Part shown: piece after piece, positions 37,890 to 46,675 of the stretch | Position numbering within the stretch: position 1 is the stretch's first letter | How the letters are laid out: every line of letters starts with the position of its first letter | From: Leptospira bouyouniensis | Lineage (GTDB): Bacteria > Spirochaetota > Leptospiria > Leptospirales > Leptospiraceae | Direction of reading: 5' to 3' | DNA length: 64,000 nucleotides | Assembly: GCF_004769525.1 (NCBI RefSeq) | Contig: NZ_RQFT01000003.1 | Coordinates: 1 to 64,000, forward strand | Translations under genes and position numbers: made by a program | Notes under the pieces: model-generated | What the model was told of the DNA's origin: nothing | The model's database searches: none | What the model saw: the letters and a program-made list of their open reading frames with translations, nothing else

Positions 37890-39050
37890 TTATAATATCA
37901 CCATCACAAAAATCAATACTCCAATCAGAACAATGGTAACAAAGGCACCCATTAACATAAATAAGTTGGCGCCAGAAGATTTTGAATCTTGGGATTGTGC
38001 ATTCCCACCTTTTTTCTTTTGTGTTTGGCCGGCACCCGCTTTGTTTCCTGATCCAGCCATAGCAGCTGGTTTCGGAACCGCAACTTTTACTGGATGTTCT
38101 TCGATGGAATGGAATAAATATTGATTGGGTCCTTCGGCAAAGATATGGTATTCGGTTTTGTTACTCGCAATACCAAGAAATTTACCCACAATAGGTTCTT
38201 TTTTAATTTTTCCTTCTTCATCAATCAGACCGAGGATTTGAGCATTCGTCAATCCTTCTGGAGTTTCAGTAGGAACTCGGAATAAAATTTCCATTCCTTC
38301 CATAAGGTTATCAAATTCAACACCATTGATGGGAGAGATGACTGTTTTCATATTCAGTTCTTTTGGAAAACCTGTTCGAAACTGAACAATTTGACGTTCT
38401 AAGGGAGAAATTTCACCTTTTGTCGGTTCGGTGGAAACTGATGGAACCGATGTATCTTGTGCTGAGGCAGCTTCATCTTCTGGTTTTGGAATGGGAAGGA
38501 TGACACCTTTCATTGGATTTTCATATCGAAACTTAGCAGTAGAGATTTTATCAACCTCTGCTTGCAGTTTGATATTTCTCCCTTTGGTTGCCATAAGAAT
38601 TGGATTTTCTAAAATTTCTGCAATATGGGATGGGTCTTTTTTTTGCCAAAGAGGAAGGAGTTCCTCTAACTTCTCTTTGGTGAAAGCTCTATGCACGGCG
38701 CGACCAATATTTTCAGACATTGCTGGATCGTATCCAGCTGTTTTCCCAATATCACCTAAGTCAGTTGAAATTTGTACATGGTCGGCAAATGTACGAATGC
38801 GCCGAAAAGTAGGAGAGTTTCCCACAACGGCATAGAGTTCCATAATGTGTTTTCGGATGGATGATACCAAAATGAGGACCATTCCGTTCAAACTATCCAA
38901 ATCGATTTTTACTTTTACAAGATAACCGTCTGTGATTTTCCCTTGTAAAACTTCTTTCGCTTGTTCATCAGTGAACACAGCTTCTCTTGTCAAACCGAGT
39001 AGGTCTGCTTGTCTCTTTAATTGGTCTGCTTTTGAGTTTAATTCTGACAT
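37890..39050 (-). CDS. tail-anchored membrane protein of unknown function
   Basis: The 386 residues are soluble-looking except for one hydrophobic segment at the very C-terminus (about 362-386, GAFVTIVLIGVLIFVMVIL). This topology keeps the whole protein in the cytoplasm, tail-anchored. A Gly/Lys/Gln/Ser-rich linker (GAGQTQKKKGGNAQSQDSKS) precedes the anchor. The N-terminal 130 residues look alpha/beta (DGYLVKVKIDLDSLNGMVLI). A second domain at about 225-330 is beta-rich (GVEFDNLMEGMEILFRVP). The ATG shares one base with the stop of the HATPase-like gene (TAATG), so the two are translated together. No family is recognised. Confidence 0.72.
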   Translation of the reverse strand: MSELNSKADQLKRQADLLGLTREAVFTDEQAKEVLQGKITDGYLVKVKIDLDSLNGMVLILVSSIRKHIMELYAVVGNSPTFRRIRTFADHVQISTDLGDIGKTAGYDPAMSENIGRAVHRAFTKEKLEELLPLWQKKDPSHIAEILENPILMATKGRNIKLQAEVDKISTAKFRYENPMKGVILPIPKPEDEAASAQDTSVPSVSTEPTKGEISPLERQIVQFRTGFPKELNMKTVISPINGVEFDNLMEGMEILFRVPTETPEGLTNAQILGLIDEEGKIKKEPIVGKFLGIASNKTEYHIFAEGPNQYLFHSIEEHPVKVAVPKPAAMAGSGNKAGAGQTQKKKGGNAQSQDSKSSGANLFMLMGAFVTIVLIGVLIFVMVIL

Positions 39051-39760
39051 TATTCTACGAACAGTTGTTCAGGAATTCCAATTGATTTAGGAATCTCATC
39101 CAATGGAACTTCTATACGCGCAACTGTTTCCTTTTTCCTTTCTGATGAATATATTGAAAATAAACGACGATCAAATCCTGATTGAGACAATAGTATTTCT
39201 ACCATTGTAATTCCCATACCTGCACCTTCTGTACTGTCGCCGTGTTCCATAAAGAACTCAAATAGATTATCATACTTTTTGGCATTAATAAACTTTTCTT
39301 TTACTCTTTCGGCTTCAATTGGCAGTAATGGAAAATTATTTCGGATTTCTAAATCAATTTTATTTTTTTGATAAATACAAGTGATTTTAACAAATAATCC
39401 TGATTCGCGCATTTTTCGTTTGTAAGTGGGAAACTTTCTTTCGTTCAAACTAGATTTGAAAAGTTTCATTCCTTCTTCGTAATCCTTTAAACTTTGAATA
39501 TTCAGTCTGAGTTCTTCGAAGATGATCCGTTTGATTGCCGCTTTTGTCGAATTGACGATTAACTCTTTGGCTGCGGTATAAAAAAGCTCCATTAGGTCTT
39601 CACGACCAACAGAGCTCAGTATTTTTAATAAAATGTATTTGAGTTTAGCTTCTCCCATATCACCCATCACATATGTGATCATGGAAATTTTTTTCCCAGC
39701 CACTACTGCATCATCGACTGCATGACAAAAATCTGGACTGAGAGAAATCTCTTGGGACAT
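39050..39760 (-). CDS. stand-alone histidine-kinase-like ATPase domain protein
   Basis: The 236 residues contain what looks like a GHKL ATPase fold without a dimerisation/phospho-acceptor domain. An N-box-like helix is FYTAAKELIVNSTKAAIKR (Glu66, Asn70). IDLEIRNNFPLLP (Asn141-Asn142) sits where the D-x-G-x-G strand is expected. TEGAGMGITMVEILL at about 178-191 matches the G2 box. There is no membrane segment. Asn in place of the G1 Asp leaves ATP binding uncertain. It could be an anti-sigma-like or CheA-like regulator, or a non-catalytic scaffold. The TAATG overlap ties it to the tail-anchored protein. Confidence 0.6.
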   Translation of the reverse strand: MSQEISLSPDFCHAVDDAVVAGKKISMITYVMGDMGEAKLKYILLKILSSVGREDLMELFYTAAKELIVNSTKAAIKRIIFEELRLNIQSLKDYEEGMKLFKSSLNERKFPTYKRKMRESGLFVKITCIYQKNKIDLEIRNNFPLLPIEAERVKEKFINAKKYDNLFEFFMEHGDSTEGAGMGITMVEILLSQSGFDRRLFSIYSSERKKETVARIEVPLDEIPKSIGIPEQLFVE

Positions 39761-39810
39761 ACTGGTAAACTTAAAAAAATTGCCAGCAGAATCCAGTTTT
39801 GTCTAGCGAT

Positions 39811-41160
39811 TTATGTTTTCTGCAAATGTTTGCCTAGGATTTCCATCACTCCCGAAAGTGTAGGTTTGCATGGTAAGATCACATTCTTCAGAGTTTCATC
39901 CACTTTGGGAATCTTACCTTCGTGGAATGCAAGTTTGAATTCAGTAAACTTGAGTCCATTCGCAGTGGAAATGACAACCACCGATTCATTTTGTTGGACC
40001 ACTCCCGATTGGATCGATTTTAAAAGTGCTGCCAGAGCAACGCCAGTGTGAGGGTCATTATAAAGTCCGTACAAATCCCCTTTTGCACTTGCGTTTGCTA
40101 ATTCTTCCTCTGTTGCCACTTCGACAACTCCGTTGAATTTTTTAAGAACGCGGATCGCTTTTTTCACAGAGACTGGGTCTCCAATTTGAATGGCAGAGGC
40201 TAAAGTTTTTTCGGCCGTAACCGGAGAGAACTCCGCAAAACCTTTCTTAAACGATTTATACAATGGGCTCGCATTTTTTGCCTGCGCAAGGATGATCCTT
40301 GGCAATTTATCGATCAGGCCTAGTTCCAACATCATTTCGAAACCCATCCCAAGTGCCGATACATTCCCTAAATTCCCACCTGGGATCACCACCCAATCTG
40401 GGACTTTCCAACCAAGTTGTTGGGTAATTTCAATCGAGATTGATTTTTGCCCTTCTATTCGTAGGGAATTCATAGAATTTGCTAAGTAAATCGACTTTTC
40501 TTGTGTGAGTTCTTTCACGACAGCCATACAACCATCAAAGTCAGTTTCTAATGCCAGAACAATCGCACCATTTGAAACAGGTTGGATGAGTTGTGCCGTA
40601 GATACTTTGTTAGCTGGAAGTAGAATGATAGCAGGGATTCCTGCTTTTGCCGCATAGGAAGCGAGTGCCGCCGAGGTGTCTCCTGTGGACGCACACGCAA
40701 CCGCTTTGATAGGAACACCATCCGATATCATTTGGTTCACTTGGCTTACAAGGACTGTCATTCCCAAATCTTTAAAGGAACCTGTGTGGGAAACGCCGCA
40801 CTGTTTTACATGAAGGCTTTTTAGACCAAGGTCTTTGGCAAATCGAGAAGCATCATATAAGTGGGTCGTCCCTTCCCCTGATGTGATGATATTTTGGTCA
40901 TTGATTTCGGGGAGGACCCATTCCTTTTTGCCCCAAACTCCCGAAGCATAGGGAAATTGACTCGATCGAAAACGAGATTCAAAAGTAGATTTCCATTCTT
41001 CAGCTGGGATTTTTTTTAAGCTGTCCAAATCATGTTCTACGTTTAAAAGTTCTCCACAACTTGAACAGGAATAGATGACTTGGTGGAGTGGGTATGTTTT
41101 GCGACAGGAGTCATTGGTACAGCGAAACTGTGCTCGGAATTGATATTTTGTAAGTGACAT
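39811..41160 (-). CDS. thrC: threonine synthase
   Basis: ThrC converts O-phosphohomoserine to threonine with PLP. The 449 residues have an N-terminal four-Cys zinc ribbon (Cys14, Cys19, Cys32, Cys35). The PLP-binding Lys is Lys130 in SHTGSFKDLGM. ACASTGDTSAALASYAA, VIPGGNLGNVSALGMGFEMM and NDPHTGVALAAL support the family. The zinc-ribbon form is common in one ThrC class. It is monocistronic by appearance and divergent from lepB. Confidence 0.95.
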   Translation of the reverse strand: MSLTKYQFRAQFRCTNDSCRKTYPLHQVIYSCSSCGELLNVEHDLDSLKKIPAEEWKSTFESRFRSSQFPYASGVWGKKEWVLPEINDQNIITSGEGTTHLYDASRFAKDLGLKSLHVKQCGVSHTGSFKDLGMTVLVSQVNQMISDGVPIKAVACASTGDTSAALASYAAKAGIPAIILLPANKVSTAQLIQPVSNGAIVLALETDFDGCMAVVKELTQEKSIYLANSMNSLRIEGQKSISIEITQQLGWKVPDWVVIPGGNLGNVSALGMGFEMMLELGLIDKLPRIILAQAKNASPLYKSFKKGFAEFSPVTAEKTLASAIQIGDPVSVKKAIRVLKKFNGVVEVATEEELANASAKGDLYGLYNDPHTGVALAALLKSIQSGVVQQNESVVVISTANGLKFTEFKLAFHEGKIPKVDETLKNVILPCKPTLSGVMEILGKHLQKT

Positions 41161-41249
41161 AGACTTCTCTAGGCTTCAGATTTACGGAAACTTCCTTTTC
41201 CATACTGGAGAATGGGGAAAAATGCACGAATGATTTTTATCGTTTTTTG

Positions 41250-41855
41250 ATGGATATGGAAACAGAAACTAAAGGCCCCGGTTGGTGGTTCAAAATCAAA
41301 CGATACATGAGAAGGAGCCTCTTCGTCTTCTTATTTCTCTGTTTCTTACTCTTTGTCCGGGTATTTTTGTTCCAAATTTACTCAGTCCAAGGAAATTCCA
41401 TGTATCCGACCCTCGAACACGGATCCGTCGTTTTTGTTTGGAAAGGTGGGTATGCCATCTCCGCCAAATTTTTTGGAACAGAACTTTTGTATACAGATCC
41501 AAATATCAACAAATTAGACCTTGTGTTATTTGTGAGTCAAGAAGACGAACTAGTCGTCAAACGCGTGATTGGTTTGCCTGGCGAATTTTATTCAATTGAA
41601 GCAGGAAGAGTTCTCATCGATTCAATGGAACTTTTGGAAAATTATTTACCAAAAGGATCTTATACAAGTGAACCTTCCACATCAGTTTTCTTAAATCGCC
41701 ATCATTCCCCATTCCTTGCCATGGACAAACAAGGAAGGATTCCTCCTGGCTATTATTTATTACTCGGTGACAATCGCCAGTATTCAACAGATTCCAGATC
41801 TTTTGGCCTTGTCCCTGTAGAAAAAATTAAAGGAAAGGTAATCTTTTATTTTTAA
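41250..41855 (+). CDS. lepB: signal peptidase I
   Basis: Signal peptidase I cleaves signal peptides of secreted proteins. From ATG 41250 (a TTG at 41247 is also possible) there are 201 residues. One transmembrane segment covers about 23-41 and is followed at once by QGNSMYPTL with the catalytic Ser50. The general-base Lys104 is in VVKRVIGLPGE. YYLLLGDNRQYSTDSRSFGLV is box E. The short size, with one N-terminal anchor, is the spirochaete/Gram-positive-like form. It is 2 bp from the PBP gene. Confidence 0.94.
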   Translation: MDMETETKGPGWWFKIKRYMRRSLFVFLFLCFLLFVRVFLFQIYSVQGNSMYPTLEHGSVVFVWKGGYAISAKFFGTELLYTDPNINKLDLVLFVSQEDELVVKRVIGLPGEFYSIEAGRVLIDSMELLENYLPKGSYTSEPSTSVFLNRHHSPFLAMDKQGRIPPGYYLLLGDNRQYSTDSRSFGLVPVEKIKGKVIFYF

Positions 41856-41857
41856 CA

Positions 41858-43669
41858 ATGACAGAATACAAACTTCGATTTAAGTACATTTTTTATTTTA
41901 TCTTATCACTATTTGCAGTTTTGTTTTTTCGCGTGGTGTATCTTACCTACTTCAATGAAAACATCATCAATCTAAAAGCCAATAAATATGTCCAAAGAGG
42001 TACGATTTACGATCGCCGAGGCATAGAACTTGCGATCTCAAGAGAATCAGCCACAGTGGGGATCGATCCATCTAATATCTACGATCCAGAACTCACCGCA
42101 CAAGAGTTAGGTCCTGTTCTTGGAATTCCAACAAACAAACTAATCGAAACCATTCGTGAAAAACAAAACTATTTTTTATTAAAACGAGAAATTGAATTAT
42201 CCAAATCAGAGAAAATCAAAGCTTTATCATTACCTGGAGTGCGTGTAGAAAAGGAATATAAACGCATTTACCCACAAGGAAGTTTAGCTGCTAGTTTACT
42301 TGGTTTCACTGGATATGATGATGACAAAGCTTTGTCTGGAATTGAGATGTTGTATAATTTAGAACTTCTTTCTACTCCTGATGCAGAATCTTCAAAAGGA
42401 AATAATGTTCATCTAACAATAGATAGTATAATTCAATATCGATTAGAAAAATCCTTACAAAAAGCTTTCCTTCAAACAGCATCTAAACGTGGGATAGGAA
42501 TGATCATGGACACGGAAACCGGTAGAATTCTAGCGATGGCATCCTTTCCAAGTTTTGATCCAAACAATTTTCAAAATTTTCCCGTAGAATCACATACCAA
42601 TTGGTCCATCCGCCATGTGTATGAACCTGGATCCACAATGAAAATTTTCATCGCACTTATGCTCTTAAACGAAGGAAAAATTTTACCAGGAGAACGATTC
42701 CATTGTCCAGGTTACATTGAAATTGGTAAAACCATCATCCGTTGCACAGATAATCATGGCCATGTGAATTTGGATGAAATTTTGCAGTATTCTTGTAATG
42801 TTGGGATCATCAAAGCTGCACAAAAAATCGACGAGGCAACTTACTATCGTTATCTGGACAATTTTAAATTTGGAAAACGAACAAATTTTTCAATTCATGA
42901 AGCAAAAGGATACTTACCACCACAAAACAAGTGGAACAAAAGTACACCCTACTTTATGTCAATTGGACAAGGAGTTTCAGTAACACCTATCCAACTCATA
43001 ACTGCCGCTGCTGCCGTTGTCAATGGTGGGATTTTATTTGAACCTTCGGTTGTATCTCAAATCACAAATTCGTATGGTGAATTGGTGCATGAATTTTCCA
43101 TCAAATCGGAGTTACTTGGTATTAAGCCTGGAGCTGCATCAAAAACTTTAAATGCAATGGGAAAGGCTGTTTCGCAAGGAACCGGTAAAAAAGCCTATTT
43201 AGAAAACTATTTCATTGCAGGGAAAACAGGTACATCCCAAAAAGCAAAAGCTGGAGCAGGATACCAAGAAGGATTGTTTACAGCTAGTTTTCTTGGTTTT
43301 TTTCCTGCCGAAAAACCCAAGTATGTTGGTCTTATTGTGTTTGATGAACCTGGAGGAGAAGCTCATACAGGAGGAGGGATTGCAGCTCCAGTTTTTCGTG
43401 AAGTGGTTGAAAGTATCATTCCAATTGTTGAAAGAAGTGAAAAGGCGTTGGTTTATCGTTTACAAAATCAAAAGAACAAATTGTTCAAAGTAGATCCTAA
43501 ACAGATGCCAGATCTAACAGGTTTAACGGCATCTGAAGTTCTCCAAGTCTTAAAACAGTTAAAAGTAAAATACACACTCGAAGGATCTGGGTTTGTGAAA
43601 ACACAAGATCCAAAACCAAATACTTCACTGACTCCAATTGTGAATGTAAAAATTATCTTGGAACCTTAA
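41858..43669 (+). CDS. penicillin-binding protein (FtsI/PBP2-type transpeptidase) with PASTA domain
   Basis: The 603 residues have an N-terminal transmembrane helix (about 8-27) and a dimerisation domain (YVQRGTIYDRRGIELAIS). The transpeptidase has Ser259-x-x-Lys (GSTMK), SCN at 312-314 and KTGTS at 456-460. A C-terminal PASTA domain (MPDLTGLTASEVLQVLKQL) follows. It cross-links septal or side-wall peptidoglycan and binds beta-lactams. The PASTA domain is like those in Gram-positive FtsI-type proteins. FtsI is likely, but no division genes adjoin, so I leave the symbol blank. It is coupled to lepB and to the MAF gene. Confidence 0.92.
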   Translation: MTEYKLRFKYIFYFILSLFAVLFFRVVYLTYFNENIINLKANKYVQRGTIYDRRGIELAISRESATVGIDPSNIYDPELTAQELGPVLGIPTNKLIETIREKQNYFLLKREIELSKSEKIKALSLPGVRVEKEYKRIYPQGSLAASLLGFTGYDDDKALSGIEMLYNLELLSTPDAESSKGNNVHLTIDSIIQYRLEKSLQKAFLQTASKRGIGMIMDTETGRILAMASFPSFDPNNFQNFPVESHTNWSIRHVYEPGSTMKIFIALMLLNEGKILPGERFHCPGYIEIGKTIIRCTDNHGHVNLDEILQYSCNVGIIKAAQKIDEATYYRYLDNFKFGKRTNFSIHEAKGYLPPQNKWNKSTPYFMSIGQGVSVTPIQLITAAAAVVNGGILFEPSVVSQITNSYGELVHEFSIKSELLGIKPGAASKTLNAMGKAVSQGTGKKAYLENYFIAGKTGTSQKAKAGAGYQEGLFTASFLGFFPAEKPKYVGLIVFDEPGGEAHTGGGIAAPVFREVVESIIPIVERSEKALVYRLQNQKNKLFKVDPKQMPDLTGLTASEVLQVLKQLKVKYTLEGSGFVKTQDPKPNTSLTPIVNVKIILEP

Positions 43670-45556
43670 GTGAACGATTCATTCCTTGCCAAAAATTTAG
43701 CGAGTTTACCCTCTCATTTATCGTTATTTTTACAGAACGAATCATCGAGTGCAGAAGGGTACAAATACAATCGTGTTTTATCAAAATCAGGTGATGATAC
43801 TTTAGAAATTGATGGTGTTTGGATTCACAGCCAGTTTGATCCGAAAAAAGAAGCAATTCGATTTGTCGCAGAACTGCCACATGATGGAACCGAGCGTATC
43901 TATTTACTGTTTGGTGCCGGTATTGGTTACATCATTCCCTATTTATTAAAACGTAATAAAGTAACAATTCTTTGGATGGAACCTTTTCCTTTTTTAATTC
44001 GAGAAGCATTGAGCAAATTTGATTTTTCAGAATTTTTTTTATCGGGTAAACTTGTACTCATCACTGGGGAAAATTTAGAAGACCAACTTTCCGATGCTGT
44101 CAAAGGAAAGGGAACCCATCCCATCAGTTTTGTACCACACCGAGGGTCTTGGCAATGGAAAGAATCAGAGTATGTAAGGCTAAAACATATCGCCGAACAA
44201 ATGTTTCACAAAAAAGATGTGAACCTTGCTACATTAACTCGTTTTGAAAAAATTTGGGCAAAAAACATTTGTTATAATTTGCCAGAACTTTCTCAGTTTC
44301 GTCCAGTTTCTGATTTGTTTGGGATAGCCAATGGTATGAAAATTGTCATAGCTTGCGCAGGTCCAAGTTTATCAGAATCAATTCCAGAACTGATTGAATA
44401 CCGAAACCAATACCTTTTACTTGCTGTCGACACTGCTGTTCCGATATTAACTTCTTTTGGAGTGGACCCTGATTTGATTTATTCAGTAGATCCTCAAGCA
44501 TTGAACAGCCAATACTTAGAAGATTATAACGGAGAAGGAATCTTAATCTTTGATCCAACTTCTACTTACATCAGTTTACGATTGGAAAAAGGACCAAACA
44601 AAGGTTTTGTGACGTCATCTCCCTTTCCTCTCATCCAATTATTAGAAAAAACTTCGTCCGGAGAGATCGGCTCTGTACCATTTGGAGGTTCTGTTTCCAC
44701 AAATGCCGCTAGCCTTGCAACTCTTATGGGGGCCAAGAAAGTCTATCTAGTAGGACAAGATTTAAGTTTTACAAAGGGTCTTGCACATTCAAAAGGTGCC
44801 GTCTTAGAAGAAAGACTCAATTATTTAGAATCAAGAAAGTTTCGGAGAGAAAAACATAACTATAAACAATTGTTTGCCCTACCCCAAAAACAAGTCCTTG
44901 GAAATCAGAACGAAACTTACATTACTAATGAAAAAATGTTAATCTTCAAAAAATGGTTTGAGGATCATACAAAAGAAAATCCTTGGATCAATTTAACTAA
45001 GTTTGGTGCCAAACTTGAAGGGATGGAATATTCCAACTTTGAAAAAGAATTTTCTTTCGATCAAAATGGTTCACATAATCAAAATGAATTAGTCAACACA
45101 ACCAAACGATTAATCCATTCGAAGCTCAAAGAAAAGCCAAATTTTTTTGACAAAACACTTCTTACAAAAGACATTCAAAATACAATTTCATCATTAAAAG
45201 ATTTTGCGATCCTCGTTAAACAAGGATCCACTGTTTCCAAAAGAATTTACCAACAAATCCAAAAGAATCAAATCAATCCAAAAACCTTTTCGGAAGACAT
45301 CAAACAAATGGATGGAATCGATGAACAGGTATCTCAAAAAAAAGGACTCAATGAAATATTGAGTTTGGGGATTCAAAGGGTGATCTTAACCATTACGGAA
45401 GGATATGATGACCATTTGAGTTTAGAAGAAAAAGAAAATGTCCAGTTAGGCGTGGCTAAGAAGTCTTTGTTATTATATGAAGGATTATATGAATCCGTTC
45501 AGAGTACCAAACGGATGCTCACAAAATCTTTGTATCGATTACAATCGATTAATTAG
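43670..45556 (+). CDS. MAF/DUF115 family protein (motility-accessory-factor-like)
   Basis: The start is GTG 43670, directly after the PBP stop. The 628 residues have an N-terminal part with LLFGAGIGYIIPYLLKRNKVTI. The MAF/DUF115 core contains IACAGPSLSESIPELIEYR, LLAVDTAVPILTSFGVDPDL followed by IYSVDPQ, GGSVSTNAASLATLMGAKKV and LVGQDLSFTKGLAHSKGA. Members modify flagellins with nonulosonic acids, or resemble MptE-type pterin enzymes. The C-terminal 200 residues are helical. Flagellin glycosylation is plausible in this motile spirochaete but not shown. Confidence 0.82.
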   Translation: MNDSFLAKNLASLPSHLSLFLQNESSSAEGYKYNRVLSKSGDDTLEIDGVWIHSQFDPKKEAIRFVAELPHDGTERIYLLFGAGIGYIIPYLLKRNKVTILWMEPFPFLIREALSKFDFSEFFLSGKLVLITGENLEDQLSDAVKGKGTHPISFVPHRGSWQWKESEYVRLKHIAEQMFHKKDVNLATLTRFEKIWAKNICYNLPELSQFRPVSDLFGIANGMKIVIACAGPSLSESIPELIEYRNQYLLLAVDTAVPILTSFGVDPDLIYSVDPQALNSQYLEDYNGEGILIFDPTSTYISLRLEKGPNKGFVTSSPFPLIQLLEKTSSGEIGSVPFGGSVSTNAASLATLMGAKKVYLVGQDLSFTKGLAHSKGAVLEERLNYLESRKFRREKHNYKQLFALPQKQVLGNQNETYITNEKMLIFKKWFEDHTKENPWINLTKFGAKLEGMEYSNFEKEFSFDQNGSHNQNELVNTTKRLIHSKLKEKPNFFDKTLLTKDIQNTISSLKDFAILVKQGSTVSKRIYQQIQKNQINPKTFSEDIKQMDGIDEQVSQKKGLNEILSLGIQRVILTITEGYDDHLSLEEKENVQLGVAKKSLLLYEGLYESVQSTKRMLTKSLYRLQSIN

Positions 45557-46658
45557 GATTCACTGAAAGGACTGTAAAATCAACTCTTCGGTTTTTAATT
45601 CGACCTGATTCAGTTTGATTTGAATCTATTTCGGCAGTTTCACCAAACCCTCTGTAGTCGAGTTGATTAACATTCACACCATTTTTAATGAGTTCGTCAT
45701 AAATAAATTTGGCTCGTTCATCAGACAATATTTTATTTTCATCCATCTCACCAATGAAACAAGTATGGCCTTTAACGCGTACTTTGATCCCTGGATAAGT
45801 TTTGAGAGCTTCCGCTAAAGTCACAATTTTGTCTGCAGCTGTATCTTCTGTAGCCATACTTTGTTTGATGAATCGAATTTGTAAGTCATTGATATATCGA
45901 ATCGCCTTTGCCTGTGAATCAAATTGATTGGAAACTTTCCCTTCTTGTAAAGGAACTCTATCCAATGACCTTTGGTTTGATGTTTGTGTTAGTGAAGATT
46001 CAGAGTTGCTTGTAGATACATTGGTTTTTGAATTGCGATTACAACTTCTCACTCCAAAAACTAACAAAAGAATCAAAAAGATTCCAAGAATTCCGTAAAT
46101 CAAATATTTTCCTAACTGGCTTTGTTTAGGAGTGATTTGAAATTTATTTAGTGCTACTAATTCGTTGTATTCCGGAGTCGGAGCAATTTCATAACTTGAT
46201 TCTTCTCTAGCATCATAAATCTCCATATAAGAGGATTCAGACTCATCAACAGTGATAGAAGTTTTTTTCGAGCGAGATGACTTTGTTTTAGAAGATGATT
46301 CTTTTGAGTTAGAAGATTTGGATTGTGATTTTTTCTTGGCGGCAGGCACGGAAATTTTTGCTGCCCACTTTCTTACTTCGGAACGAAGGTATTCGTCTGC
46401 TTCTGGTGAAAATTTAAAGTTATCTCGGATGTATTTGACAGTGCGTTTTTCAACATCAGTGTAATCGCCACCATCTTTGATGGCATCAAATAATGTTTTA
46501 GCTACGTTTTTACCAATAGGAGCTTTGCTGCGTTTGGTGGCCTTCTCTGCGATATCTAACAATTCATTGTCATATTGTTTACCACTTATGGTACGGTAAT
46601 AACTTTCTGCCACTTCGAAGCTCCTTTGTAATACTATCGACCAACCTGGCCGTTCCAT
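45549..46658 (-). CDS. membrane-anchored OmpA-family protein
   Basis: The 369 residues begin with a cytoplasmic helical region of about 110 residues (IGKNVAKTLFDAIKDGGDYT). A Ser/Lys-rich linker and a single transmembrane segment (KYLIYGILGIFLILLLVFGV, about 186-206) follow. The C-terminal OmpA peptidoglycan-binding domain has VKGHTCFIGE, NKILSDERAKFIYDELIKNG and DYRGFGET...NRRVDF. Lacking a signal peptide, it resembles a MotB-like topology but lacks MotB's plug. It overlaps the MAF gene's 3' end by 8 bp and follows the GAF-AAA-Fis gene by 17 bp. Confidence 0.85.
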   Translation of the reverse strand: MERPGWSIVLQRSFEVAESYYRTISGKQYDNELLDIAEKATKRSKAPIGKNVAKTLFDAIKDGGDYTDVEKRTVKYIRDNFKFSPEADEYLRSEVRKWAAKISVPAAKKKSQSKSSNSKESSSKTKSSRSKKTSITVDESESSYMEIYDAREESSYEIAPTPEYNELVALNKFQITPKQSQLGKYLIYGILGIFLILLLVFGVRSCNRNSKTNVSTSNSESSLTQTSNQRSLDRVPLQEGKVSNQFDSQAKAIRYINDLQIRFIKQSMATEDTAADKIVTLAEALKTYPGIKVRVKGHTCFIGEMDENKILSDERAKFIYDELIKNGVNVNQLDYRGFGETAEIDSNQTESGRIKNRRVDFTVLSVNPN

Positions 46659-46675
46659 CCATTCTTTTCTTGTGA

